Part shown: positions 45,283-54,415 of the stretch, piece after piece
Numbering within the stretch: the first letter of the stretch is position 1
How the letters are laid out: each line of letters starts with the position of its first letter
From: Clostridium_AD sp937920395
GTDB lineage: Bacteria > Bacillota > Clostridia > Clostridiales > Clostridiaceae
Assembly: GCA_052274345.1 (NCBI GenBank)
Contig: DAVZGP010000002.1
Coordinates: 62,001 to 126,000 of the forward strand
Length of the DNA: 64,000 nucleotides
Direction: 5' to 3'
Made by a program: the position numbers and the translations under genes
Notes under the pieces: generated by a model
What the model was told of the DNA's origin: nothing
Databases searched by the model: none
Seen by the model: the letters and a program-made list of their open reading frames with translations, nothing else

Positions 45283-45293
45283 TTCAATTACAC

Positions 45294-45563
45294 CTAGCCT
45301 CCCATATTAGCAATAATTCCAAAAATTCTCGTTGTAAAATCAATCATAATGTGAAGCATCCAACTACCCATTAATAAGCCAATTAAAGCTACTGCAACTA
45401 GTTTTGGCACAAAAGTTAATGTTTGCTCTTGAATTTGAGTAGTAGCTTGAAATATACTTATTATTAGGCCTACTACAGTAGCTACAACTAAAATCGGAGC
45501 AGATACCATTATCGCAGTATAAATAGCATCTTTTATTACAGATAATACCATGCTTTCTGTCAT
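45294..45563 (-). CDS. fliQ: Flagellar export protein FliQ
   Basis: An 89-residue protein with two transmembrane helices and the family motif FQATTQIQEQTLTFVPK. It forms part of the FliPQR export gate. It lies between fliP (10 bp upstream) and fliR-flhB (11 bp downstream). Confidence 0.96.
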   Translation of the reverse strand: MTESMVLSVIKDAIYTAIMVSAPILVVATVVGLIISIFQATTQIQEQTLTFVPKLVAVALIGLLMGSWMLHIMIDFTTRIFGIIANMGG

Positions 45564-45573
45564 TTAATTCACC

Positions 45574-46398
45574 TCAACTAAAACTCATAATTAAAGATTT
45601 TACAAGTAGATTCCACCCATCACACATAACAAATAGCAATAATTTAAATGGGAGAGAAATCATAACTGGTGGTAACATCATCATTCCCATAGCCATGAGA
45701 ATACTTCCTGTTACGATATCTATTATAATAAACGGTATAAATAATAAAAATCCCATTTCAAAAGCTCGTCTTAATTCGCTTATTAAAAACGATGGGACAA
45801 CAGCATATAGCGGCACTTTATCATAAGTGACAACAGGCTTTCCATTTTTAAGTACTTCATTACCATTTTCATCTACTTGATTTTTAACTGTATCTTCCAA
45901 TTTTCCTACATCTAAAAAAAGTTTTAAATCCTTCGCTCTTGTCTGTTTTAGCATAAAATCCCTCATTGGTTTTGAACCCTTTTCTATTGCTACCGATTGA
46001 GTTATTTTATTATTTAGATATGGAGTTAAGGCATCATTATTAATTTTTGTAAATGTCGGTGCCATAGTGAAAAATGTTAAAAATAGTGCAAGACCCATTA
46101 TAACTTCCTTGGGTATTGCATTTTGAACACCAATAGCATTTTTAAATAAAGATAAAACTATTATTATTCTTACAAAACTAGTAGACATTATAATAATTGA
46201 TGGTAAAAGCGTAAGTACTGTTAGAAGCAATAATAATTTAATATTATCAACATATTCTTTGGGTGTATTTGCATTATCAACTGAAATATTAATTTTAGGT
46301 ATTGGTAATGTAGTTGCGTTTGCAATATGTACGGTAGCTATGCTGATTATCACCAGCGCTATCGCAAAAACAAGTAAGTTTTTATTTTTTATTTTCAT
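45574..46398 (-). CDS. fliP: Flagellar export protein FliP
   Basis: A 274-residue gate protein with an N-terminal signal-like helix, then the FliP signature (LTLLPSIIIMSTSFVRIIIVLSL, FTMAPTF, FLISELRRAFEMGFLLFIPF, MGMMMLPPVMISLPFKLLLF as separate blocks). Its N-terminus overlaps the fliO end by 17 bp. It forms the FliP5-FliQ4-FliR1 core that substrates pass through. Confidence 0.96.
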   Translation of the reverse strand: MKIKNKNLLVFAIALVIISIATVHIANATTLPIPKINISVDNANTPKEYVDNIKLLLLLTVLTLLPSIIIMSTSFVRIIIVLSLFKNAIGVQNAIPKEVIMGLALFLTFFTMAPTFTKINNDALTPYLNNKITQSVAIEKGSKPMRDFMLKQTRAKDLKLFLDVGKLEDTVKNQVDENGNEVLKNGKPVVTYDKVPLYAVVPSFLISELRRAFEMGFLLFIPFIIIDIVTGSILMAMGMMMLPPVMISLPFKLLLFVMCDGWNLLVKSLIMSFS

Positions 46399-46759
46399 AT
46401 TTAACTTCCTCTTTGGTTTCCTTTTTCAAAATATGCTTTTTGAATAGTTCCTTCATGTCCTCATATTGAGGTAGCTCTTTAATATTCTCAATTTTTATAA
46501 TTTCTTCACTAGGTAATTCAAATAAAATTTTAATATCTCTTGAACTTGATGATAATGCATAAGCTTTATCCCCTATTTTTACAACTGCTATACTGTTTTC
46601 CTTAGATAAAGAGATTCTATCGAGTACTCTCATATATCTACCATCTTGCAATTTTCTAAGTTTAGTGCCACCATATTTTAAGGACAAATATAACATAAAT
46701 AATATGAAAGGCAAAAATATTATAATTTTAAAAATCAGTATTAAAAATTCATTATTCAT
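46382..46759 (-). CDS. fliO: Flagellar biosynthesis protein FliO
   Basis: A 125-residue FliO-type protein: one N-terminal transmembrane helix (about 5-26), then a small soluble domain (RYMRVLDRISLSKENSIAVVKIGDKAYALSSS region) and a charged tail. FliO assists assembly of FliP. It lies between fliL (8 bp upstream) and fliP (overlap). Confidence 0.88.
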   Translation of the reverse strand: MNNEFLILIFKIIIFLPFILFMLYLSLKYGGTKLRKLQDGRYMRVLDRISLSKENSIAVVKIGDKAYALSSSSRDIKILFELPSEEIIKIENIKELPQYEDMKELFKKHILKKETKEEVKYENKK

Positions 46760-46766
46760 TATTTTA

Positions 46767-47219
46767 TCACCTACTTATTACTATGTTATTAAAATATATA
46801 TGAGATATTTTTCCTTTTGTTAAAATAGGATTTAATCTATTTATTAAATCACTCTTTATTGAAACAAGACCAGTAGACGCAAAGTCAACACTTCGTTTTG
46901 ATCTCAGATAAGTATTGACTATATCCCTAATAATTGGCTTTTGTGTCACCAATTCTGCAGCTAATTTCGCATTTTCTTCATAGCCAAGATAAACTGTAAC
47001 CTTAAGGTATAGCAATCCATTATCATCTAAAAGATTTACTAAGAACTCATCTAATGAATAAGTATTCTCTGTAACTACCTTTGCTTTAGATGTTGCTGAT
47101 GCTGTATTATTACCAAAATAATACATACCTCCAAAAGCAGCTCCTCCAACTAAAATTAATAATAATAAAACTATAATAACTATTTTAAAAACGTTCGTTT
47201 TTTTTATTTTTTCACTCAT
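46767..47219 (-). CDS. fliL: Flagellar basal-body-associated protein FliL
   Basis: A 150-residue protein with one N-terminal transmembrane helix (about 12-32) and an external stomatin-like domain (EFLVNLLDDNGLLYLKVTVYLGYE region, RDIVNTYLRSK, ILTKGKISHIYFNNIVI). FliL surrounds the stator and modulates motor torque. motA and motB, usually near fliL, are absent from the window. Confidence 0.9.
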   Translation of the reverse strand: MSEKIKKTNVFKIVIIVLLLLILVGGAAFGGMYYFGNNTASATSKAKVVTENTYSLDEFLVNLLDDNGLLYLKVTVYLGYEENAKLAAELVTQKPIIRDIVNTYLRSKRSVDFASTGLVSIKSDLINRLNPILTKGKISHIYFNNIVISR

Positions 47220-47233
47220 TTCGTAATTACCTC

Positions 47234-47425
47234 CTAAAACTCACCAGAAAATATCCTCTTTTTATACTTTATTACTTTCTCGACTACTTCTTCCGCCTCT
47301 TCAATTACAATATACTTTTTCCCATTTATTAATGTTATTAATGTTTCTGGCATCATTTCTATTTTTTCAATAACTTCAGCATTTAAGATAAATTCTTTTT
47401 TATTAAAACCTGTAAGTCTTATCAT
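47234..47425 (-). CDS. flbD: Flagellar protein FlbD (SwrD)
   Basis: A 63-residue FlbD-family protein starting MIRLTGFNKKEFILNAEVIE. In B. subtilis the homologue SwrD increases motor torque. The frame is open from 47467, but ATG 47425 follows AGGAGGG and matches homologues, so that start is chosen. It lies between flgE and fliL. Confidence 0.92.
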   Translation of the reverse strand: MIRLTGFNKKEFILNAEVIEKIEMMPETLITLINGKKYIVIEEAEEVVEKVIKYKKRIFSGEF

Positions 47426-47472
47426 GGGTACCCTCCTATGATTTGTTTTATACTTAAGATTATACAAATTGG

Positions 47473-47506
47473 ATAAGTCTCAAATACTAAAATATTTGAG
47501 ACTTAT
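47473..47506 (-). other. Perfect hairpin downstream of flgE
   Basis: ATAAGTCTCAAATA and TATTTGAGACTTAT pair completely around a six-base loop, between the flgE stop and flbD. No U-run follows on the minus strand, so an mRNA processing or stabilising hairpin that protects hook mRNA is more likely than a terminator. Confidence 0.7.
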
Positions 47507-47539
47507 TACAAATTTTATGTTAATATTTTATATCCTCTA

Positions 47540-48463
47540 TTACCTCTTTAGACCTATTAATTCCTGTAATATTTCATCTCCAGTAGTAATCGACTTACCT
47601 GATGCTTGGAAAGCCCTTTGTGCAATTATCATATCTGTAAACTGCTCAGAAAGATCAACATTTGACATCTCGAGCATTCCTGAAAGCATATCACCATAAC
47701 CACTGCTGTTGTCAGTAGTAGCTCCTAATCCTGATCTAACAACAGCTCCCCCTGAGTTAGAAGTACTTTGGTATAGGTTGTTACCAGTTTTTTTAAGTCC
47801 TTCTGGATTACTAAATGATGCCATTGCAATCTGTCCAACTGCAGAAACAGTACCATCTGCTAAAACGACATTAATAACTCCATCCTTTGCTATAGTAAAA
47901 CTAGTTACTTTCTTTCCTGTAGTTGCTGGAACTGAATCTGGTATTGATAATGAAATAAGTGGTGTTGAAGTTGCTTTACCTGTAGCATCTATAGCATAAC
48001 CCATTACCCTAGCTCCATCTGATGTAACTAAATGCCCAGCATCATCTTTAATTAAAGCTCCATCTCTAGTATATGAAATTTCTGTTCCAGTGTCTGCTCC
48101 AGTTACTTTATTTGCTGCTAATGTTACTGTCCCACCGGTAGGGCCCTTGGCAACTATCAAATACCCTTCGCCATCAATAGCAACATCGAGATTTCTAGAT
48201 GTTGGCTGCATTGTGCCTTGACCTACAATAGTGTCTATTCCTGATATTTGCACTCCAAGACCTACTTGTTTTGCATTAACTCCACCTAAACTTGTTGTAT
48301 TAGCTGCAGCCTCAGTAACATTTTGACTAACCATATCTTTAAACCTAACTCTTGAGCTTTTAAAGGCTGTAGTCCCTACATTAGCTATATTATTTCCTAT
48401 AATATCCAACTTTACCTGATTTACTTTAAGTCCGCTTATACCTGAATAAAATGATTTTAACAT
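47540..48463 (-). CDS. flgE: Flagellar hook protein FlgE
   Basis: A 307-residue hook subunit: N-terminal GNNIANVGTTAFKSSRVRF (about 28-46), a central FlgE domain with DVAIDGEGYLIVAKG, and C-terminal MLEMSNVDLSEQFTDMIIAQ. It is short for a hook protein, as in other Clostridium and Bacillus. It lies downstream of flgD, the hook cap, and the TIGR02530 gene. Two RNA hairpins precede it (48530-48579). Confidence 0.93.
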   Translation of the reverse strand: MLKSFYSGISGLKVNQVKLDIIGNNIANVGTTAFKSSRVRFKDMVSQNVTEAAANTTSLGGVNAKQVGLGVQISGIDTIVGQGTMQPTSRNLDVAIDGEGYLIVAKGPTGGTVTLAANKVTGADTGTEISYTRDGALIKDDAGHLVTSDGARVMGYAIDATGKATSTPLISLSIPDSVPATTGKKVTSFTIAKDGVINVVLADGTVSAVGQIAMASFSNPEGLKKTGNNLYQSTSNSGGAVVRSGLGATTDNSSGYGDMLSGMLEMSNVDLSEQFTDMIIAQRAFQASGKSITTGDEILQELIGLKR

Positions 48464-48529
48464 AATAATACCTCCAATTTTTATTGTATTTCAATATAGT
48501 TAAATCGCAATTACAATTTTTAATTTATC

Positions 48530-48555
48530 ACTTTGCTTCTATCCTTCTGCAAAGT
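48530..48555 (-). promoter_or_regulatory. Leader hairpin of flgE with GGA in the loop
   Basis: In the mRNA ACTTTGC pairs with GCAAAGT around the loop AGAAGGATAGAA, which presents AAGGAT, a core close to the CsrA consensus, about 65 nt before the flgE start. A second small hairpin (48557-48579, AAGC...GCTT with CCT/AGG inside) is just upstream. Function is unproven. Confidence 0.45.
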
Positions 48556-48577
48556 TAAGCTTCCTAAAAGGTCCGGC

Positions 48578-49000
48578 TTATATCATAACTACGCTATCTA
48601 TATTGGTTATTATTTTTCCCTTACTTTCATTTTTGTCCATTGCAGTGATTACCGTTCTATTTTTAATACTAGTAATTAATGCCATGTCTTTATATAAGAT
48701 TAAAGCTTGTTTTGCACCTTTTTTATCTGCCATATTTATTCCATCATTAACCTTTTTCATATCAACATCATTAAAATCAATGTTACGACTATTAAGCCTT
48801 TGCGCCGCATGAGCTGATATAGTGAACCCTTCTTCTTTTTTAATCTGTGTATTTAAAATTTGGTTAAAAGAACTGTTATCTTTGTTATATGTGGCTTGTT
48901 CTTTTTTAACTTTGCCTTTTTCATTTTGAGTACCTATTTTAGAATACTCAGTAAAGTCTGCAGTTGAGTATAATTTTCCATTTACTACTCTGTAAGACAT
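48578..49000 (-). CDS. TIGR02530-type flagellar operon protein
   Basis: A 140-residue protein of the conserved flagellar operon family found between flgD and flgE. The C-terminal block FTISAHAAQRLNSRNID through DMALITSIKNRTVITAMD is the family signature. The role is unknown; position suggests hook assembly. The frame opens at 49012 by GTG/ATG overlapping the AAGGTG site. ATG 49000 fits the usual MSYRVVNG start. Confidence 0.85.
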   Translation of the reverse strand: MSYRVVNGKLYSTADFTEYSKIGTQNEKGKVKKEQATYNKDNSSFNQILNTQIKKEEGFTISAHAAQRLNSRNIDFNDVDMKKVNDGINMADKKGAKQALILYKDMALITSIKNRTVITAMDKNESKGKIITNIDSVVMI

Positions 49001-49029
49001 ATTTAACATCACCTTGCCATATTAATTAA

Positions 49030-49692
49030 TTATTCTACTTTCGAGATATCATCATAGCTTATATCTTTAGTGACATCTACACCATTTTCTTTATAAGTTA
49101 TAGTTAATTTAGTTCCTGTTGAATCCTTTGACACACTTGTAACAGTTCCTGAATATACTTTTCCATCGGATAATGCTACCGTATCAACTTGTTTACTCAT
49201 TAAACTTATAGCCGAAGAAAATGTAGTATTAACATTTGAAGAACTGGGTATAGTATCAGCTGAATCTATAACATCTGATAAAGTGTCAGCTGGGAAATCT
49301 TTTGTAGATCCATCTGCCAATTTTACAGCAATATATGTTGAACCTGAATCTTTATAAACAGCCTGTACAGTTCCACCATATTGCACTCCTTTATCATCGT
49401 AACTGCTAAAAGCTACTAACTTACCAACTAAAGACGCTGAACTAGAAAAGGACATAGTGCTATTTAAATTATTCATTTGTTCCATTGACGCAAACTGTGC
49501 CATTTGAGCTACAAATTCTGTACCATCCTTAGCATTTGTCGGGTCTTGATTTGTAAGTTCTGCCGAAAGAATTTTCAAGAATGAATTTTGATCTATTGCT
49601 GCATCTTTTTTAACAATTGCCGTTCCTCTGTTAGTTGCACTAGCTAAACTTGCCTTATCTGTATTGGATGCGGCTGTCACATCATTTGCCAT
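49030..49692 (-). CDS. flgD: Flagellar hook-assembly (cap) protein FlgD
   Basis: A 220-residue hook cap protein. The N-terminal block ILSAELTNQDPTNAKDGTEFVAQMAQFASMEQ region is the FlgD signature, followed by beta-rich FLG/Tudor-like sequence with two repeats of GxV-x-VxKDS. It is needed for polymerising FlgE and interacts with FliK. The frame extends to GTG 49701; ATG 49692 is eight bases after AAGGGG and preferred. It lies between fliK and the TIGR02530 gene. Confidence 0.93.
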   Translation of the reverse strand: MANDVTAASNTDKASLASATNRGTAIVKKDAAIDQNSFLKILSAELTNQDPTNAKDGTEFVAQMAQFASMEQMNNLNSTMSFSSSASLVGKLVAFSSYDDKGVQYGGTVQAVYKDSGSTYIAVKLADGSTKDFPADTLSDVIDSADTIPSSSNVNTTFSSAISLMSKQVDTVALSDGKVYSGTVTSVSKDSTGTKLTITYKENGVDVTKDISYDDISKVE

Positions 49693-49732
49693 TTTCATCA
49701 CCCCTTTTAGACTTATTTATATTCGTAGATAC

Positions 49733-52543
49733 CTAAACAAATTTATTTACTTGATTTTCTTCTATAACATAATTATTGGTTATAGCAATGTCTTCTTCTA
49801 CATTAGCACTTGGTTTTGAATTATTATTTTGTCTACCATCGTTATTTCTTCCGCTTGAATTCTTACTAAAAAATGTTGAATCCTCATATATATTTATATC
49901 TAAACTATGGATTTTAATTTCCATATTTTTTAACTTATCACTTATATCTTGTATATTGACATTTAGTAAGTTATAAGTATCCTTATTTTGAGCAGAAATA
50001 TTAGCCTTCATAATTCCACTTTCCATAGTAATCTTAATTATTACTTCTCCAAGTTCCTTAGGATTCATTTTTACTATCAAATCTTTAACATTATTAATAT
50101 CCATAAATTTTATATTTTTAATTACATCAACTTCAAAATTATTTTTATTAATTGTTATATTAGATATTACAGCTTTCGTTGGTTCTACATCCTTTGCAGC
50201 TTCAAATTGACCCATAAAATTAACAACTTTTGATATTTTTGTTTCATTCTTATCTTTACTAATCAAATTGTTAAGAAATTTTTCCTCAAACGAATTACTA
50301 TCTGAAGATTTATTATTTTGACCAGCATCACCCAAATTTTGCATTTGATTTACAGGAGTAATTACAGATGTAGTTTTTATACCTTGCTTTATTACCTTTG
50401 TTAATAGGTTATCTTTAATTAAATTTTCTTGACTATTTTTCATGAAAATTTGGGAATTAATAACTTTTAATAATTTGAAATTTCCATTTACACTTTTTAC
50501 TTCAGTAGTTAATTTTTGTAGAACATCAAGTATTTTTAACGGAGCCAGATTGTTATTTTTTGACTTTTCAATCAAATCCACTATTTCAGTAAGATTATTT
50601 TTAAGCAAAGTTTTTATTTCTGGTGTTAATTTATCTACTCCTACCAATTGTTCTAAGTTAATAGAGTTAAGTTCATTATTAGTGGTGGTGGTGGTAGCTT
50701 TTTCTACACTTTGAAGCACTAAACTCAATGATTGTATTACTTGCTGAACTTTTGACACTTTATCAGTATTTTCATTTTTTCCTACCAATTGATCTACTGA
50801 ATTATCGCTATTTTGTTTTTGTGCATCAATAGCCACCCCTACAAAATTTATTACTTTTGCTTTTAGTTCATTATCTTCCTGCGAAGTCTTCAAGTTAATT
50901 GTTGTCGTTTCCTCAACTGCAGCCGTACTCGGCAGTATATTGCTCTTATCATCCCCTTTCAATAAACTTCGATTTGCCTTTATTCCTTCTACTTGATTAG
51001 TTAGTTTTTGTAACACCTCAACTATTTGTGTAGAATTATTGTTATTGTCTTTTGATTTTTTAATTAAAGTTGCGACATCGCTAAGATAGTTTTTTAGTAT
51101 ATTCTTTGTATTAGGCGCTAATTTGTCTACTCCAACTAAATGTTCTTCAACCATTTTTTCTAAATTACTAGAATCAAGTTTATTTTTATCATCATTATTA
51201 TTATTAGTAGTTGTTGTCACTTTTGCTAATTCTTGAAAAACCGAACTTAATGATTGTAATACTTGCTGCACTTGTACTACATTTTCAGCAGATTTGTCTT
51301 TGCCTACCAATTGTTCCACAGGTTTTTCTGGATTTTGTTTTAAAACATCAATAGCTACCTTTACAAAATTTATTACCTTAGATTTTAATTCATTATTAAT
51401 ATTATCATCTGATGAATTATGCAAAACAACTGTATTTTTATCACTAACTACTTTTAATGAGTTTAGATTTCCTTTTGCCGCATCAACTCGAGTACTTAGT
51501 TTCTGTATTACATCAAGTATTTGAGGTATGGTGACATTATTTACCTTTGACTTATCTAGCAAAGCAACTATTTCATTAAGACTATTTTTTAGAATAGCTT
51601 TTGTTTCAGGGGCTAATTTACCTACTCCAACTAAATGTTCTTTAACCATCTTTTCTAAATTACTAGAATCAAGTTTATTTTTATCATTATCATTATTAGT
51701 ATTATTAGTACTAGTAGTAGTATTCACTTTAGCTAATTCTTGAAAAATTAAACTTAATGATTGTAGGACTTGCTGTACTTGTACTACATTTTCAGCAGAT
51801 TTGTCTTTGCCTACCAATTGCTCCGAAGGTTTTTCCGGATTTTGTTTTATAACATCAATAGCTACCTTTACAAAATTTATTACCTTAGATTTTAATTCAT
51901 CGTTAATATTATTATCTGATGAATTATCCAAAGTAACTTTGTTTTTATCACTAACTACTTTTAATAAACTAACATTTCCTTTAGCCGCATCAACTTGATT
52001 ACTTAGCTTCTGTATTACATCAAGTATTTGAGGTATGGTGACGTTATCTACCTTTGACTTATCGAGCAAATCAACTATTTCATTAAGACTATTTTTTAGA
52101 ATAACTTTTGTTTCAGGGGCTAATTTACCTACTCCTACTAAATGTTCTTCAACCATCTTTTCTAAATTACTAGAATCAAGTTTATTTTTATCATTAGTAG
52201 TACTATTAGTTGTCACTTTCTCTACACTTTGAATTAAAGAATCCAAAGACTCTAACAAATTCTCCATCTGAGAAATTTCATCAATAGATTTTTCTGTGGC
52301 CGTTACTGCATTGGATGGTTTCACATTTGTTTTTTCAATATCATCCGTTTGATTTTCATTAATTGTTTTACCCAATTTTTGCTCTCCATTGTATTCTTTA
52401 TAAACATTCGAAAGCAAAAACTTCTTAGAACTTACTTCATTATCACCCAAAATTTTTTCGAATTTTTCTTTTGTATTTGATAATTTTGATAGACTAGATT
52501 TTCTATAATCAACATTGGAATTCACATTAATGTTTACATTCAC
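49733..52543 (-). CDS. fliK: Hook-length control protein FliK with internal repeats
   Basis: About 936 residues, far longer than typical FliK (about 400-500). The C-terminal Flg_hook domain (about 795-880) has MNPKELGEVIIKI and LKNMEIKIHSLDINIY, the part that contacts FlhB for the export switch. The N-terminal two thirds hold three tandem repeats of about 165-170 residues (near 122-290, 291-455, 456-625) plus a partial fourth, each with LVGVxKLAPETK, VxNFVKVAID and VQQVLQSLS blocks joined by Thr/Asn linkers. GTG 52543 follows AGGAGG by eight bases. Name by domain and by its place between fliJ and flgD. Confidence 0.9.
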   Translation of the reverse strand: MNVNINVNSNVDYRKSSLSKLSNTKEKFEKILGDNEVSSKKFLLSNVYKEYNGEQKLGKTINENQTDDIEKTNVKPSNAVTATEKSIDEISQMENLLESLDSLIQSVEKVTTNSTTNDKNKLDSSNLEKMVEEHLVGVGKLAPETKVILKNSLNEIVDLLDKSKVDNVTIPQILDVIQKLSNQVDAAKGNVSLLKVVSDKNKVTLDNSSDNNINDELKSKVINFVKVAIDVIKQNPEKPSEQLVGKDKSAENVVQVQQVLQSLSLIFQELAKVNTTTSTNNTNNDNDKNKLDSSNLEKMVKEHLVGVGKLAPETKAILKNSLNEIVALLDKSKVNNVTIPQILDVIQKLSTRVDAAKGNLNSLKVVSDKNTVVLHNSSDDNINNELKSKVINFVKVAIDVLKQNPEKPVEQLVGKDKSAENVVQVQQVLQSLSSVFQELAKVTTTTNNNNDDKNKLDSSNLEKMVEEHLVGVDKLAPNTKNILKNYLSDVATLIKKSKDNNNNSTQIVEVLQKLTNQVEGIKANRSLLKGDDKSNILPSTAAVEETTTINLKTSQEDNELKAKVINFVGVAIDAQKQNSDNSVDQLVGKNENTDKVSKVQQVIQSLSLVLQSVEKATTTTTNNELNSINLEQLVGVDKLTPEIKTLLKNNLTEIVDLIEKSKNNNLAPLKILDVLQKLTTEVKSVNGNFKLLKVINSQIFMKNSQENLIKDNLLTKVIKQGIKTTSVITPVNQMQNLGDAGQNNKSSDSNSFEEKFLNNLISKDKNETKISKVVNFMGQFEAAKDVEPTKAVISNITINKNNFEVDVIKNIKFMDINNVKDLIVKMNPKELGEVIIKITMESGIMKANISAQNKDTYNLLNVNIQDISDKLKNMEIKIHSLDINIYEDSTFFSKNSSGRNNDGRQNNNSKPSANVEEDIAITNNYVIEENQVNKFV
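50453..52189 (-). repeat. In-frame tandem repeats within fliK (about 500 bp per unit)
   Basis: Units near 51683-52189, 51188-51682 and 50678-51187, with a partial unit at 50453-50677. The first two are very alike at DNA level, with shared runs around the KNKLDSSNLEKMV codons, while the third and fourth have diverged. Unit joints carry short AAT/ACT-rich microsatellites that could slip. Confidence 0.85.
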
Positions 52544-52601
52544 TTTTTTCACCTCCTTTACTAAAATAGTAAGTATAAATAAACAGAGTAAATAGCTTTA
52601 T

Positions 52602-53054
52602 CTATTTATTTTCATGTATTTTGGGATTATTTCTAATAAAAGCAAAGAGTGCGAACTCATCATTTGACTTTTGTTCTATTAAATCTTGTTCTTTTAAAAA
52701 AGCACTTTTCTGCTTTTCTTTCAAGATTTCAACAGTTTTTTTTTCAACTTGACATTTTTTCAGTTCTTGTCTCTTTTCCTCTAATATTTTATCTTTATCC
52801 TCTAAGACTGCTGTATTTTTGTCAATTGCAAAATTTAAAGCATTCAAATAATTTTGTTTGATTTTCTGATGAACTATCGATTCATAACAATCTATATTTC
52901 TATGGTTCTGATATTTTTCTTTAAGGCCATTTAGATCCTTTTCTACCAAATCTTTTTCCCTTTGAGCTTCTTTAAATTGAATTTTGCTTTTGTCTTCATA
53001 ATCTTTTCTAATATCAAGAAGTTTTTGTAGTCTAAATTTATACAAATCAGCCAA
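52602..53054 (-). CDS. fliJ: Flagellar export chaperone FliJ
   Basis: A 150-residue, almost wholly coiled-coil protein beginning ADLYKFRLQKLLDIR, the FliJ family N-terminus. FliJ joins the FliI ATPase ring to FlhA and escorts free chaperones. The start is TTG after GGGGGT. It lies 27 bp after fliI and before fliK. Assignment rests on coiled coil, size, N-terminus and position. Confidence 0.88.
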   Translation of the reverse strand: MADLYKFRLQKLLDIRKDYEDKSKIQFKEAQREKDLVEKDLNGLKEKYQNHRNIDCYESIVHQKIKQNYLNALNFAIDKNTAVLEDKDKILEEKRQELKKCQVEKKTVEILKEKQKSAFLKEQDLIEQKSNDEFALFAFIRNNPKIHENK

Positions 53055-53081
53055 TACAAATACCCCCTCCCAAAGAACCTT

Positions 53082-54398
53082 TTATGAAATGTGGTTAAAC
53101 ATATTTTCTAACACGTTTAAGCTAACTTCAAAATCAGTATTTTCATTTATACCTTGTCTTAAATAGGCCTCTATGCTGTCATTGTACTTAATTGCTTTAT
53201 CTATTTTTTTATTACTACCCTTAACGTAAGCACCAATATTTATTAAATCTTCAGAATCTTTATAAGTTGCCATTAAATCTCTTGCTAAAGAAGCAGCTTG
53301 TTTATGCTCCTTTGTAGTTATCTCAGGCATTAGCCTGCTCACACTGCTTAGAACATCGATGGCTGGATAATGATTTTTAGCAGCGAGTGCTCTAGATAAA
53401 ACTATATGTCCATCTAGTATTCCACGTACTGCATCTGCTATCGGCTCATTAAAATCATCTCCATCTACAAGAACAGTATAAAAAGCTGTAATTGATCCCT
53501 TATCTGACATGCCGCTACGTTCCATTAATTTAGGTAACATTGCAAATACTGATGGAGTATATCCTTTACTCGCTGGAGGTTCACCAATAGCAAGTCCTAT
53601 TTCTCTTTGAGCCATAGCAAACCTTGTTACTGAATCCATCATTAAAATTACTTTTTTCCCTTGATCCCTAAAATATTCTGCAATAGCAGTCGCTGTGAAT
53701 GCACCTTTTAATCTTACTAATGCTGGTTTATCCGAAGTTGCACATACGATAATAGATTTTTTCATTCCATCAATTCCTAAATCTTTTTCTATAAAGTCCC
53801 GTACCTCACGTCCTCTTTCACCAATAAGTGCAATAACATTTACATCTGCTTTTGCTCCTTTTGCAATCATTCCAAGGGTTGTACTCTTTCCTACTCCACT
53901 TCCAGCAAATATACCAACTCTTTGGCCTTCGCCGCAAGTTAAAAATCCATCAATTGCTCTAATTCCAGTAGGCAAAATTTCTTTTATTCTGCGCCTTTTT
54001 AAAGGATCTGGAGGAGATGCATTCAAAGAATAAGCTATGTAACTTGTAATTTCACCATCATTTAATGGATTTCCTAGTCCATCTAATACCTTACCAAACA
54101 ATTCATCAGAACATTTAACAGTCAAGGGACTTCCCGTTGGTACAACGCGACATCCTGGTGATATACCCACCAATTCTCCAAGGGGCATTAGTATTACATC
54201 TTTATCACGGAACCCAACAACTTCGCATGGAATTTTTTCATTTAACATATTATAAATATTACATACTTCACCAACGAAAGCTGTTATTCCTTGAACTTCA
54301 ATAGTAAGTCCTATAACATTCTTTACCACACCTTCGGAATAAGTGTAATCAATATCAGGAATTTTATTCATTAAATACTCAAAATTTAGAGATATCAT
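53082..54398 (-). CDS. fliI: Flagellum-specific ATPase FliI
   Basis: A 438-residue F1-beta-like ATPase energising export. The P-loop AGSGVGKS is at 165-172; GERGREVRDFI, MMDSVTRFAMAQREIGLA and the SxFAMLPKLMERSG block are typical of FliI/YscN. Length is normal. It lies between fliH (18 bp upstream) and fliJ. Confidence 0.97.
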   Translation of the reverse strand: MISLNFEYLMNKIPDIDYTYSEGVVKNVIGLTIEVQGITAFVGEVCNIYNMLNEKIPCEVVGFRDKDVILMPLGELVGISPGCRVVPTGSPLTVKCSDELFGKVLDGLGNPLNDGEITSYIAYSLNASPPDPLKRRRIKEILPTGIRAIDGFLTCGEGQRVGIFAGSGVGKSTTLGMIAKGAKADVNVIALIGERGREVRDFIEKDLGIDGMKKSIIVCATSDKPALVRLKGAFTATAIAEYFRDQGKKVILMMDSVTRFAMAQREIGLAIGEPPASKGYTPSVFAMLPKLMERSGMSDKGSITAFYTVLVDGDDFNEPIADAVRGILDGHIVLSRALAAKNHYPAIDVLSSVSRLMPEITTKEHKQAASLARDLMATYKDSEDLINIGAYVKGSNKKIDKAIKYNDSIEAYLRQGINENTDFEVSLNVLENMFNHIS

Positions 54399-54415
54399 AA
54401 TGTTTCTCGCCCTTT

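Noticed and set aside
47473..47506. Rho-independent terminator after flgE
   Set aside because: The stem is perfect, but no U-tract follows on the transcribed strand, so it is listed as a processing or stability hairpin.
50442..52232. Several plus-strand frames of 65-90 codons inside fliK
   Set aside because: They mirror the tandem repeats on the opposite strand, lack ribosome-binding sites and repeat with the same period; shadows of the coding strand.
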